The notes under the pieces are model-generated. The model saw only the letters and a list, made by a program, of their open reading frames with translations, was not told where the DNA came from and made no database searches. From Bacteroidota bacterium (GTDB lineage Bacteria; Bacteroidota; Bacteroidia; Chitinophagales; JADIYW01), in NCBI GenBank assembly GCA_016705125.1, contig JADIYW010000003.1, positions 124,001 to 188,000 of the forward strand: 64,000 bases of DNA, read 5' to 3'. Shown one piece after another: positions 44,681-53,710 of this stretch (positions are counted from its first letter, which is position 1; every line of letters starts with the position of its first letter). The translations under genes were made by a program, and so were the position numbers.

Positions 44681-45268
44681 TTTATAATTTATTTTAATTC
44701 AAATTATTTAAATGGAAACTTATACCTATCAATAAACCCAATTGGTTAGGAGAACGTAGGATAAAAAAATTCCAAAATAAATCTAATGCTTTATTCTATA
44801 TTTTTCTATCAATTAAGGCAAATTATGAAATCAACGTATAATAAAAATAGATATTTACAATTTTAATTTATTTTTTCAAGCTCTCTAAAAACAATTTTTC
44901 GTAGCTCTTTTTTTTTCTAACACCAATTGTAATAAAAATTCAACCTTATTTTTGAAAAAGAACCTTAATCAATTCCTCCATTCCATCACTTGCTTTCTTT
45001 TCAATAAAAGTACAATTTTTAAGTTTCACCATTGATGGCTTATTAGGATCTATTACAAATATCGGAGTGCCTCGCTCCACATATTCTACCAAACTAGCCG
45101 CTGGATAAACGACCAATGAAGTGCCAATTACTAAAAAAATATCCGCTTCCCGACTTATCCCAATTGCCTTATCAAGCATTGGCACTGCTTCTCCAAACCA
45201 TACAATATGCGGTCGCAACTGAAACCCTTTTTCACATAAATCGCCTAATTGAATATCCTTTTCCCAAT
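44443..45268 (-). repeat. Second copy of the duplicated crp-spacer-cobB segment
   Basis: Together with R4 this forms the second unit of a ~1.1-kb tandem duplication; the first unit is R3 plus 43358-44137. Similarity stops inside cobB near CCCAATC (45263-45269), the same seven bases that begin R4 at the first unit's end, so the junction has microhomology. Confidence 0.7.
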
Positions 45269-45632
45269 CATAAACTAGACTTGCATCTCCAATACTCCTT
45301 GCCTTTTTTAATTCTCCATGCAAATGCAAAACATTCGTCGAGCCGGCTCGCTCGTGTAAATCATCCACATTTTGGGTGATTATCTGAACTTCAAATTCCT
45401 TTTCTAATTCGGCCAATGCAAAATGTGCTTTATTCGGAACAACATTATTCAGTTGCTCTCTTCTTTGATTATAAAAATCAAGTACTAATGCTCGATTTTT
45501 ATGCCAACCTCCTGGGGAAGCTACTTCCATTACATCATGCCCTTCCCACAATCCACCAGCATCTCTAAAAGTAGAAATCCCACTTTCAGCACTTATACCT
45601 GATCCCGACAAAACCACTAATTTCTTTTTCAT
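44946..45632 (-). CDS. cobB: Sirtuin-type NAD-dependent deacylase, zinc-less class III
   Basis: Removes acyl groups from protein lysines using NAD+. Residues: GSGISAESGISTFRDAGGLW at 10-29, TQNVDDLHERAG at 87-98, catalytic His106 in HLHGEL, and IVWFGEAVP. Y54-x-x-R57 is the acidic-acyl pocket of SIRT5/CobB, which suggests desuccinylase or demalonylase activity. The two CxxC zinc pairs are absent; only one Cys is in that region. I recall zinc-less forms in Bacteroidota. It is 228 residues long and lies 28 bp after the nnr gene. Confidence 0.9.
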   Translation of the reverse strand: MKKKLVVLSGSGISAESGISTFRDAGGLWEGHDVMEVASPGGWHKNRALVLDFYNQRREQLNNVVPNKAHFALAELEKEFEVQIITQNVDDLHERAGSTNVLHLHGELKKARSIGDASLVYDWEKDIQLGDLCEKGFQLRPHIVWFGEAVPMLDKAIGISREADIFLVIGTSLVVYPAASLVEYVERGTPIFVIDPNKPSMVKLKNCTFIEKKASDGMEELIKVLFQK

Positions 45633-45660
45633 AAAACGATTAAAATAAATAAAATATTTA

Positions 45661-47166
45661 CTATTTACTCTTAATTACACCAAATGCTGATCCTAAATAT
45701 TCAATAATATCACTAGCAATTAAAGCCTCACAAGATTGTTTTTTTGCGGCTAAATCACCAGCCAAACCATGTAAATAAACACCAAAAATAGCCGCTTGAT
45801 TTGGTTCGTATCCGCTAGCAGTCAAACCCAAAATTATTCCAGTTAGCACATCTCCCGAACCACCAGTTGACATGCCATTATTGCCTGTTGAATTAAAATA
45901 GATATTTCCATTCGGTAACGATACTGAAGTATGGGCTCCTTTTAAAACAAGAATACAGTTGTTTTCCATCGAAAATTTTCTTTGAATTTCAATTTTTTCA
46001 AAATCGTTATCCCATTTTCCAACCAAACGAACAAACTCTCCCGGATGTGGAGTAAGTATTGTTTGCTCATTCAAATATTTAAACCACTGTTTATTTGAAG
46101 ATATCAAATTTAAAGCATCGGCATCAATTATTATCTTTCCTTTGAACATAATTATCAAAGACAAAAGTGCTTTCCCACTCTCCTCCTTTTGCCCAATACC
46201 TGGACCAATAGCAATTGCTGAATAGTCATTAATATTCTGAGGTAAATCACTTATAAAATCAGCAGATGCTGAAGTGCTTACCATGGCCTCATTACAACTA
46301 ATTTGCATTATTTCTAGTCCACATGCAGGTAAATGCACTGTCAATAAACCAATACCACTTCGCATGGCTCCCTTTGCCGACAAAACAGCTGCTCCCATTT
46401 TTCCTTTACTCCCCGCTATTAGTAATCCATGGCCAAAGGTGCCTTTATGACTATATTTTTTCCTTGTTTTATATAATGATTTTATCAATTTCTCATCGAT
46501 ATAAAAATTAGAAAAAGTTTCGTTTTCATCGGTTTCGTATTGTAAACCGATATCTAAAACGGTAAAATCTCCAACAAATACATCATTCTCTGGCATCATA
46601 AATGCCAATTTAGGACAGTGAAAGGTATACGTTTTGTTTACTTTCAGTACATAATCACCGCTAAATCCATCACTATTCAACCCTGTAGGAATATCAATGG
46701 CTACTTTTTGCGGCTGAATTTCATTCAATTTCAAAATTATATCCCGAATCAATCCTGTAATCGGTTTATTTATACCAATCCCTAAAATAGCATCTACCAC
46801 CAACTCCTCTTTTCCAATAACTGGAATTTGGTTTACATTTTCTAATACATTAAATTGAAGCGAAACAAATCCAGCCAATCTTTTTTGATTCAATATGTTA
46901 TCTGCGCTATAATTGTCTGACTTAATCAAATGAACAAATACCTTTTTGCCTTCATGAATTAAAAGTCTGGCAACAGCTAGTCCATCTCCTCCATTATTGC
47001 CAGGGCCACAAAAAATATGAAAAACATGTTGTAAAGGAAAATCTGCATTCAGCTGTTGAGTTATTTTTTCAGCAGCCCTTTCCATCAAATCAAAAGAGGT
47101 AATGCCTTCCTGTTTTATGGTAAAAGCATCTGCACTTTTTATTTGATTTGAATTAAGAATTTTCAT
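45661..47166 (-). CDS. nnr: Bifunctional NAD(P)HX epimerase/dehydratase
   Basis: Repairs damaged hydrated NAD(P)H. The N-terminal YjeF_N epimerase domain (1 to about 215) has FCGPGNNGGDGLAVARLL. The C-terminal ADP-dependent dehydratase with ribokinase-like fold (about 225-500) has SKGKMGAAVLSAKGAMRSGIG, LTPHPGEF and NGMSTGGSGDVLTGIILGL. Length of 501 is normal for the fused form. It overlaps the NlpC/P60 gene by 14 bp. Confidence 0.94.
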   Translation of the reverse strand: MKILNSNQIKSADAFTIKQEGITSFDLMERAAEKITQQLNADFPLQHVFHIFCGPGNNGGDGLAVARLLIHEGKKVFVHLIKSDNYSADNILNQKRLAGFVSLQFNVLENVNQIPVIGKEELVVDAILGIGINKPITGLIRDIILKLNEIQPQKVAIDIPTGLNSDGFSGDYVLKVNKTYTFHCPKLAFMMPENDVFVGDFTVLDIGLQYETDENETFSNFYIDEKLIKSLYKTRKKYSHKGTFGHGLLIAGSKGKMGAAVLSAKGAMRSGIGLLTVHLPACGLEIMQISCNEAMVSTSASADFISDLPQNINDYSAIAIGPGIGQKEESGKALLSLIIMFKGKIIIDADALNLISSNKQWFKYLNEQTILTPHPGEFVRLVGKWDNDFEKIEIQRKFSMENNCILVLKGAHTSVSLPNGNIYFNSTGNNGMSTGGSGDVLTGIILGLTASGYEPNQAAIFGVYLHGLAGDLAAKKQSCEALIASDIIEYLGSAFGVIKSK

Positions 47167-47953
47167 CCTTCAAAATCCGTTTTATGCTATGCAAGTTATG
47201 GGTATGTGTATTTTTTTCTTTATTAAAAACGCCCTTTTTATCTAAAAAATCTAACCTTACTTTACCAGCTGAATCTGTACTATGGATTATTTTTAATTCA
47301 TCCCATTTACGTTCGTAAATTAAACCAACATGTATAATTTTTCCTTCATCATTCTGAAAAAAGGCCAAATCACCTGCTTCTGCTTTTCCTAAGGGGATTT
47401 TTTTTCCCAATTCTTCTTGTTGTACCGCATCTCGAGGAATTTGAATACCATTTAGCATAAAAACCATCTGAGTCAATCCAGAGCAATCAATACCGAATGG
47501 AGAACGACCGCCCCATAAATAAGGTGCATTAAGGTACATTTTGGCTGTGCGTACCAAATTATCTGTAAATGACTTAGAGTCAATTTCAAATATTTCGCAA
47601 TAACTATGGTAAACCCAATCATTTATTTTAAATACATTATTGCCATAATCAATTAAACGAGAGCCAATAACCAAATTCATAGGTCCTTCTTCTGTAGTAA
47701 CCATTGCATTTACCTCGCCACAAAATTTATAAGCATCCCAATTTATGGGAAATTTTTCATTTAAAACAACTAAATTTGAGTTTTGCATCCAACCTTGGTA
47801 ATTGTCGTGCACGTTCTTTACCAACGACCAGTTTTCTTGTTGTTCTAAAATTTCTACTTGTTCACCAAACAATAATTGATTTACCAGCTCACTTCTGTGG
47901 TTTGGTTCTTTTCGTTGTGGCGCCAGCGCTAGGTGAACGACTGCTTTACTCAT
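47153..47953 (-). CDS. NlpC/P60-family peptidoglycan endopeptidase
   Basis: Cysteine peptidase of 266 residues that cuts peptide stems of the cell wall. Two SH3-like stretches occupy the first ~120 residues (EILEQQENWSLVKNVHDNYQGWM). The catalytic Cys is in YLWGGRSPFGIDCSGLTQMVF and His in IIHVGLIYE. No clear signal peptide is seen, so it may act in the cytoplasm on recycled peptides or be exported by another route. It lies 22 bp after plsC. Confidence 0.88.
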   Translation of the reverse strand: MSKAVVHLALAPQRKEPNHRSELVNQLLFGEQVEILEQQENWSLVKNVHDNYQGWMQNSNLVVLNEKFPINWDAYKFCGEVNAMVTTEEGPMNLVIGSRLIDYGNNVFKINDWVYHSYCEIFEIDSKSFTDNLVRTAKMYLNAPYLWGGRSPFGIDCSGLTQMVFMLNGIQIPRDAVQQEELGKKIPLGKAEAGDLAFFQNDEGKIIHVGLIYERKWDELKIIHSTDSAGKVRLDFLDKKGVFNKEKNTHTHNLHSIKRILKDENS

Positions 47954-47975
47954 TTTTTATTTATTTTCCACAAAA

Positions 47976-48743
47976 TTAATCATTGGATTCGATTTGCAAA
48001 GCCTTCTTGAATTCATTATCATTTTTTAAAAGAAAAGATTCCATTTCATTAAAACAGATTTGCTTGAAATCTTCTACATTATATTTATCATCATTGTCAG
48101 GAAAAATTGGATTTAAGTAATTTATTTCAATAATTCCAGGACTTATCAATAGACTGTCTGGTCGTCCAATCTTTCTTATATTGGTAAAAACAATTGGTAA
48201 AATGGGCACACCCGTTTCTAAGGACAAATCAAAAGCACCATTATAAAATGGTTTTAAAGGTTTATTGGTTCTATTTCTTGTTCCCTCCGGAAAAATAAGA
48301 ATGGACCCGCCCATTTCAAGCTCCTCTTTTAATACTTTATTAGCCATTTCTCTTGAATCTTTGCTCGATCTATCCACTAATAAACAAGCTAATTGAAATA
48401 ATTGACCTAATATCGGAATTCTACTATTTTCCTTTTTTACCAATGGTTTAGCATTTACCCGAATACCATAGGCCGCGGCAAAAATATCCATTAGGTTATT
48501 ATGATTGCATACGACAATCCAATTTCTCGATAAGTCTATTTTTTCAATTCCACTTATTTTAAATCTATAAAAAGTAAAGAAAGCAACAATGAAAACCAAA
48601 ATTCTATTTAAAAAATAAGCACCGCCAATTTGTTTTTTGTAAGGGAGAAACTTTAGTGATACATACCCTAATAATATAGGAATAGCAAATACGAAAAATA
48701 CTAAGAGTGCATAAAAGCTATATAAAAACCTAAAAACAATCAT
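47976..48743 (-). CDS. plsC: 1-acyl-sn-glycerol-3-phosphate acyltransferase
   Basis: Membrane acyltransferase of 255 residues making phosphatidate from lysophosphatidate. The catalytic block is H-N-N-L-M-D (HxxxxD) in VVCNHNNLMDIF; the glycerophosphate-binding block is FPEGTRNR. Two hydrophobic segments begin the protein (LYSFYALLVFFVFAIPILLGY and FLNRILVFIVAFF). It heads a same-strand run with the NlpC/P60, nnr and cobB genes. Confidence 0.9.
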   Translation of the reverse strand: MIVFRFLYSFYALLVFFVFAIPILLGYVSLKFLPYKKQIGGAYFLNRILVFIVAFFTFYRFKISGIEKIDLSRNWIVVCNHNNLMDIFAAAYGIRVNAKPLVKKENSRIPILGQLFQLACLLVDRSSKDSREMANKVLKEELEMGGSILIFPEGTRNRTNKPLKPFYNGAFDLSLETGVPILPIVFTNIRKIGRPDSLLISPGIIEINYLNPIFPDNDDKYNVEDFKQICFNEMESFLLKNDNEFKKALQIESND

Positions 48744-48751
48744 ATTAATAA

Positions 48752-48759
48752 CAAATTTA
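48752..48759 (-). promoter_or_regulatory. TAnnTTTG promoter box for the plsC run
   Basis: TAAATTTG on the minus strand, 8 bp before the plsC ATG, giving a very short leader. Confidence 0.45.
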
Positions 48760-48872
48760 ATTAATTATGAATCATAAACATCAAATTTTTAGGACAGTTT
48801 ATTATAAATCAATAAAAAAATACAAAACAATTATATAAAACCATTTTTTTTCATTTTGACATTTCTAAACCT

Positions 48873-48880
48873 TAAATTTG
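48873..48880 (+). promoter_or_regulatory. TAnnTTTG promoter box for thrA
   Basis: TAAATTTG, 18 bp before the thrA ATG. A TTTG lies 14 bp further upstream, closer than the usual -33 spacing. No leader-peptide attenuator was seen. Confidence 0.5.
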
Positions 48881-48898
48881 CGGCAATTAGAGAAATTT

Positions 48899-51358
48899 AT
48901 GAAAGTACTAAAATTTGGGGGAAGTTCAGTTGGTAATCCTAAAACGATCCAACTGGTAATGAATATTGTTGAAAAATCGTTTAAAAACGATAAGCAAACA
49001 ATTGTGGTTTGTTCCGCTTTTGGAGGCGTTACGGATCAGCTAATTAATGCTGGAAAACTGGCTGCTTCAAAAGACAATAGCTATAAAGACATAATTGACC
49101 AAATAAAAACAAGACATTTGAGTGCTATTGATGAACTGGTAAGCATTGAAATGCGTGAAGCACCAAAAAAAGAATTGGAGGAAGCGCTAATAACCATTGA
49201 AAATTTACTAAATGGCATTTTTCTACTTAATGAGTTTCCTGACAGAACACAAGCGCAATTAATTAGTTTCGGCGAACGAATGTCTTGTTTTATTGTAGCG
49301 GCTGCCATGCGGTCAAAAGGCTTGCCAGGCATTTATGTAAATGCTAGCGAAATCATTAAAACTGACAAAAACTATCTTTCTGGAAAAGTAGATTTCAAAA
49401 AAACCGATAAAAATATTGTTTCGTTTTTTGAAACTATAAATGGCATCGGTGTCGTTACCGGATTTATTGCCTCCGATGAAGATGGCAATATTACAACACT
49501 TGGTCGTGGTGGTTCAGATTATACTGTTTCCATTCTTGGTGCTGCACTAAAAGCCGACATGATAGAAATTTGGACAGATGTAGATGGCGTGCTTACGGCA
49601 GACCCAAGGCGTGTGGATCAAGCATTTTCGATTCCATCACTTACCTATCGTGAAGCAATGGAACTTTCTCATTTTGGAGCAAAAGTAATTTATCCTCCAA
49701 CCATACAACCTGCTTATAATAGCAGAATTCCGCTTACCATTAAAAATACATTCAACCCAGATAACCCTGGTACGCTAATTAGTGAAAAAATAGAGAAATC
49801 GGATAGTCCAATCAAGGGCATTTCATCTATTACAAATGTTTGTTTAATGCGACTTGAGGGTTCTGGATTAATGGGCGGTGTGGGAATGGCTGCTCGATTA
49901 TTTAATTCATTGGCTCAAGCAGGGGTTAACATAATATTTTTAACCCAAGGTTCATCAGAGCATTCTATATGTTTTGGCGTTGTACCTGGTGATGCAAAAA
50001 AATCAAGTCAAGCCATTTATGAAGAATTTAAATGGGAAATGGAGTCTAAATATATAAATCCATTGATTATAGAATACGACAAAACCATCATAGCGGTTGT
50101 GGGCGAAAATATGGCTAAAGTACCCGGAGTATCGGCTAAAGTATTTAAGGCACTTGGCAAAAATGGTATTAATGTAACAGCAATTGCTCAAGGCTCCTCA
50201 GAATTAAATATTACTGCAATAATTGATACATTTAATGAGGCAAAAGCTTTAAATGCATTGCATGAAATATTTTTTAAAGCAGACCATCAGTCAATAAATT
50301 TATTCCTTGTTGGCCCCACTGGTTTGATTGGAAATACATTAATAAATCAAATTCAGAAGCAATTTGATTATTTGAACCAAAAGAAATCTATCAAAATAAA
50401 TCTAACAGGTTTAATCAATTCTAAAAAAATGTTGATAGACAGCAATGGAATCGACCTTTCTAATTGGGAAAATGAATTGAACGAAAAGGGAGAAACATCG
50501 GATTTGACAGCCTTTACTGACCAAATGATATTGCTAAATTTTGCAAACTCGGTAATGGTTGATTGTTCGGCAAGTAAAGATGTTACAGAGTTTTATGAAA
50601 AAGTACTAAGTAAAAGTATTTCAATTGTTACGCCTAATAAAATTGCAAATACCTTAAGTCAAGAAAAATATGAAAAACTAAGGGCAATTTCTAAAAATGC
50701 AAATGCCAAGTTTTTGTATGAAACCAATGTTGGAGCTGGTTTACCTGTAATCAATACCTTACATAGTTTATTAGAAAGTGGCGACCAAATATTGAAAATC
50801 GAAGCGGTACTTTCAGGTACATTGTCTTTTATTTTTAATACTTTCAAAGGAGATTTGAAATTTAGCGATGTGGTTTTATTAGCAAAAGAAAAAGGATTTA
50901 CTGAGCCCGACCCAAGAGACGATTTGAGTGGACTTGATGTAGCTCGAAAGGCACTGATTTTAAGTAGAGAAACTGGCGTATCAATGAATTTGGAAGAAAT
51001 AGCAGTTGAAAACCTTGTTTTTGAAAACTTAAGAAATGTCGATACTGCTACATTTATGGCTCGATTACCAGAAATGGATGAGGAATATGAAAAAATGAAA
51101 AAATCAGCAGAGCAAGAAGGCATGGTTTTGCGTTATATGGCAGTGATTGAAAATGGAATTGTAAAAATCGCGCTAAATAAAGTAGATCATAATCACCCAT
51201 TCTACCCACTTTCGGGCAGCGACAATATGATTGTTTTTACAACTGAAAGATATAAAACAAACCCATTAGTGATAAAAGGACCAGGAGCTGGTGCAGCTGT
51301 TACCGCGGCAGGTGTTTTTGCTGAAATCATATCAATAGGCAATTATTTAGCCAATTAA
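48899..51358 (+). CDS. thrA: Bifunctional aspartokinase/homoserine dehydrogenase
   Basis: Fused enzyme of 819 residues for the first and third steps of the aspartate route to threonine. The kinase (about 1-290) begins VLKFGGSSVGNP and contains TLGRGGSDYT. Two ACT regulatory regions follow (about 310-460, including LMGGVGMAARLF and GSSEHSICF). The dehydrogenase (about 465-819) has LVGPTGLIGNTLI and YETNVGAGLPVI. ACT domains imply feedback by threonine. A TTG start seven codons upstream was rejected because it lies within the promoter. thrB follows 13 bp on. Confidence 0.95.
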   Translation: MKVLKFGGSSVGNPKTIQLVMNIVEKSFKNDKQTIVVCSAFGGVTDQLINAGKLAASKDNSYKDIIDQIKTRHLSAIDELVSIEMREAPKKELEEALITIENLLNGIFLLNEFPDRTQAQLISFGERMSCFIVAAAMRSKGLPGIYVNASEIIKTDKNYLSGKVDFKKTDKNIVSFFETINGIGVVTGFIASDEDGNITTLGRGGSDYTVSILGAALKADMIEIWTDVDGVLTADPRRVDQAFSIPSLTYREAMELSHFGAKVIYPPTIQPAYNSRIPLTIKNTFNPDNPGTLISEKIEKSDSPIKGISSITNVCLMRLEGSGLMGGVGMAARLFNSLAQAGVNIIFLTQGSSEHSICFGVVPGDAKKSSQAIYEEFKWEMESKYINPLIIEYDKTIIAVVGENMAKVPGVSAKVFKALGKNGINVTAIAQGSSELNITAIIDTFNEAKALNALHEIFFKADHQSINLFLVGPTGLIGNTLINQIQKQFDYLNQKKSIKINLTGLINSKKMLIDSNGIDLSNWENELNEKGETSDLTAFTDQMILLNFANSVMVDCSASKDVTEFYEKVLSKSISIVTPNKIANTLSQEKYEKLRAISKNANAKFLYETNVGAGLPVINTLHSLLESGDQILKIEAVLSGTLSFIFNTFKGDLKFSDVVLLAKEKGFTEPDPRDDLSGLDVARKALILSRETGVSMNLEEIAVENLVFENLRNVDTATFMARLPEMDEEYEKMKKSAEQEGMVLRYMAVIENGIVKIALNKVDHNHPFYPLSGSDNMIVFTTERYKTNPLVIKGPGAGAAVTAAGVFAEIISIGNYLAN

Positions 51359-51371
51359 GTTAAAGCGAATT

Positions 51372-52316
51372 ATGGAAATAGGAAATAAAATAAAAGTATT
51401 TGCTCCTGCCACTGTTGCAAATGTGGCTTGCGGTTTCGACATATTAGGTTTCGCAATCGACAAACCTGGCGATGAATTGATAATGGAAATAACCGCTGAA
51501 AAAGGCGTTGTAATTGTTGATATTGAAGGAGATGGTGGTGTTTTGCCACGCGATCCATTTAAAAATTCAGCCACTGTGGCTATAATGGATTATTTGAATT
51601 TTATAAATGCCGATTTTGGTTGTAAAGTTTGGATAAAAAAAATGATGCCATCAGGTAGCGGACTTGGAAGTAGTGCAGCAAGTGCAGTAGCAGGCGTTTT
51701 TGCTATCAATATGCTTTGTGAAGAAAAACTTACTAGGGCAGAAATGTTGCCATTTTTGCTAAATGCCGAAAAAGCGGCTTGTGATGCAGCCATTGCAGAT
51801 AATGTGGCGGCTTCTTTATTTGGTGGGTTTATTTTGGTACGCAGTTACGAACCATTAGATGTTTTACAAATTCCTGTTCCTGAAGAATTGTATTGCGCTG
51901 TCATCAATCCACATATAATCGTCCTTACAAAAGATGCACGTGAAATATTACCTAAAGAAATTCCATTGGGTAAATCGTTGCGTCAAAGCGCTAATGTAGG
52001 CGGCATCATTGTGGGCTTATTACGTGGAGATTATGATTTAATCGGTCGATCGCTGGTGGATTATATTGCCGAACCTTATCGCTCTAGTTTGATTCCAGGT
52101 TTTTATGAAATGAAAAATGCAGCCATTGCTGCGGGTGCATTAGGTGGAAGTATAAGTGGATCAGGCCCTTCCGTTTTTGCATTGTGCAAAGGCAAGGAAA
52201 CGGCACTTAAAGCTGGCGATGCCATGAAAGCCGTAATGGACAAAATGGGATTGGGTGCTGATGTATATGTGAGTAAAGTAAATTCAGTTGGTCCCAAAGT
52301 GTTGCCGCTGGGGTAG
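51372..52316 (+). CDS. thrB: Homoserine kinase
   Basis: GHMP-family kinase of 314 residues phosphorylating homoserine. The ATP loop is PSGSGLGSSAASAVAG, VFAPATVANVACGFDILGFA is the N-terminal family motif and GGSISGSGPSVFALC the C-terminal one. It is co-transcribed with thrA. Threonine synthase (thrC), usually next, is not here; an unrelated gene on the other strand follows. Confidence 0.95.
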   Translation: MEIGNKIKVFAPATVANVACGFDILGFAIDKPGDELIMEITAEKGVVIVDIEGDGGVLPRDPFKNSATVAIMDYLNFINADFGCKVWIKKMMPSGSGLGSSAASAVAGVFAINMLCEEKLTRAEMLPFLLNAEKAACDAAIADNVAASLFGGFILVRSYEPLDVLQIPVPEELYCAVINPHIIVLTKDAREILPKEIPLGKSLRQSANVGGIIVGLLRGDYDLIGRSLVDYIAEPYRSSLIPGFYEMKNAAIAAGALGGSISGSGPSVFALCKGKETALKAGDAMKAVMDKMGLGADVYVSKVNSVGPKVLPLG

Positions 52317-52382
52317 GGAATTAGAAGAAAAAAAAGAAATTTAGATGTGAGAGTTGAGAAACTTACACTAGTTTTTTAAAAC

Positions 52383-52439
52383 CCTCCCACCCTTATCGCC
52401 TTTCATTTTGGAAGCTCAATTAAAGATTTTATATTGTGG
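52383..52439 (-). pseudogene. Remnant of an mscS-like gene 3' end
   Basis: On the minus strand 19 codons read P-Q-Y-K-I-F-N-stop-A-S-K-M-K-G-D-K-G. The MscS gene 1.3 kb away ends PQNDIYIRASKMEGDMG. About ten of 17 positions agree. It lies on the far side of the ankyrin gene from MscS. Nothing else was recognised in the 178-bp gap. Confidence 0.45.
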
Positions 52440-52494
52440 GTTAAATTTATTAATCCTTTATCATTGAATTAGACTTTCCTAAATCTGTTTAATA

Positions 52495-53682
52495 TTACCT
52501 ATTAATCAATTCCCAATTAAATGTTCCTTTTGGAGCTTTTTTAAACTTCTTAATCAAATCTACACTATTTGGAAAATTAATTTTAGCCATGGAAATTATT
52601 TTTTTATCTACTTCTGCTCCATTGTCCAATAATTCATTGCAAAAGTCAATCTCTCTTCTAATTACTGCTAAATAAATCGATTTTTCTCCAAATTCGTTTT
52701 CAATATTCACATTGGGCTTGTACTTCAATAATTTTTGAAAAACAAAATAATTATCTTCTTTGACAGATTCCAAAAGCAAATATTCATTATCCAAATCTGC
52801 CTTATCTATCATTTCCTTACTTAAAACAATTTTTTCATCGATAATTATTTTATCAAACAAATCATTATAAGTACTTTTTTCATTTAAAAATTTAGGGTAT
52901 TGTAATGAATACTTTAATAAGGTAATAATCTCCAAAGTATCGCTTCTATTGATGCTATTTGACAATTCCTTTACATGCTTATAAAACCTTTGATTATTAT
53001 TACTTGCAGAAATCATTATTGGAGATACGCCAAATTTGTTTTTCAAATTAATATCAACACCTCGTTTTAAAAACAAATCAATTAATTTTGTAGCTTTATC
53101 TAAAGACATCAAATAATTATCCTCCTTTGCACTCCAACTAATACCATAAAACAAGGAATGAAATAGATTATTCCCAAATTTATCAGTTGAATTTAAATCA
53201 TAATCTTTAGCTAAAAGTTCTAAAAAAAAATCATATTTTAGGAAATGTAATGCCAACATACCTGTATTTTTAAAATGGCAAATTTCACAATGGTAATTGA
53301 CATCTGCCCCATTATCTTGTGTCAATTTAAAGATATCTTTACTTTCATTATAAATTGACCATGCCAAACCCACGTTCATATCGTATTCAAAATCAACAAA
53401 TTTTTCAATTTGCTCTTTATTTTCAACCAATAATTTAAAACAATTAATTGCATTTTTCAATGCAGCATACTCTACAATAGAAGCAGAATGAACATATGTT
53501 GTGTCTTTTGTTTTATCATAATAATATAATTTTTTATAAATAGTCTCTGAACTTATTGGTTTATTTAGAAATTTTTTCAGAAATTTTACATCATCATTTC
53601 TAATCCTATCAAATATTTTTTGACTATAAGAATTACTTATATTCATTAATAAACAAAAAAATGTAACAACAAATATTTTCAT
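52495..53682 (-). CDS. Secreted ankyrin-repeat protein
   Basis: A 395-residue exported protein. The signal peptide IFVVTFFCLLMNISNSYS is followed by ankyrin-type repeats, for example LIDLFLKRGVDINLKNKFGVSPIMISASNNN and, near the end, EFGEKSIYLAVIRREIDFCNELLDNGAEVD. Such repeats bind other proteins. An ATG at 53682 is preferred over the TTG five codons earlier. It follows mscS by 28 bp on the same strand. Role unknown. Confidence 0.75.
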   Translation of the reverse strand: MKIFVVTFFCLLMNISNSYSQKIFDRIRNDDVKFLKKFLNKPISSETIYKKLYYYDKTKDTTYVHSASIVEYAALKNAINCFKLLVENKEQIEKFVDFEYDMNVGLAWSIYNESKDIFKLTQDNGADVNYHCEICHFKNTGMLALHFLKYDFFLELLAKDYDLNSTDKFGNNLFHSLFYGISWSAKEDNYLMSLDKATKLIDLFLKRGVDINLKNKFGVSPIMISASNNNQRFYKHVKELSNSINRSDTLEIITLLKYSLQYPKFLNEKSTYNDLFDKIIIDEKIVLSKEMIDKADLDNEYLLLESVKEDNYFVFQKLLKYKPNVNIENEFGEKSIYLAVIRREIDFCNELLDNGAEVDKKIISMAKINFPNSVDLIKKFKKAPKGTFNWELINR

Positions 53683-53710
53683 AAACTTTGGTTTCAATAT
53701 TTCTAAAAAA

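Noticed and set aside
48760..48898. Leader-peptide attenuator or riboswitch before thrA
   Set aside because: No Thr/Ile-rich short frame, no strong hairpin and no known riboswitch core was seen.
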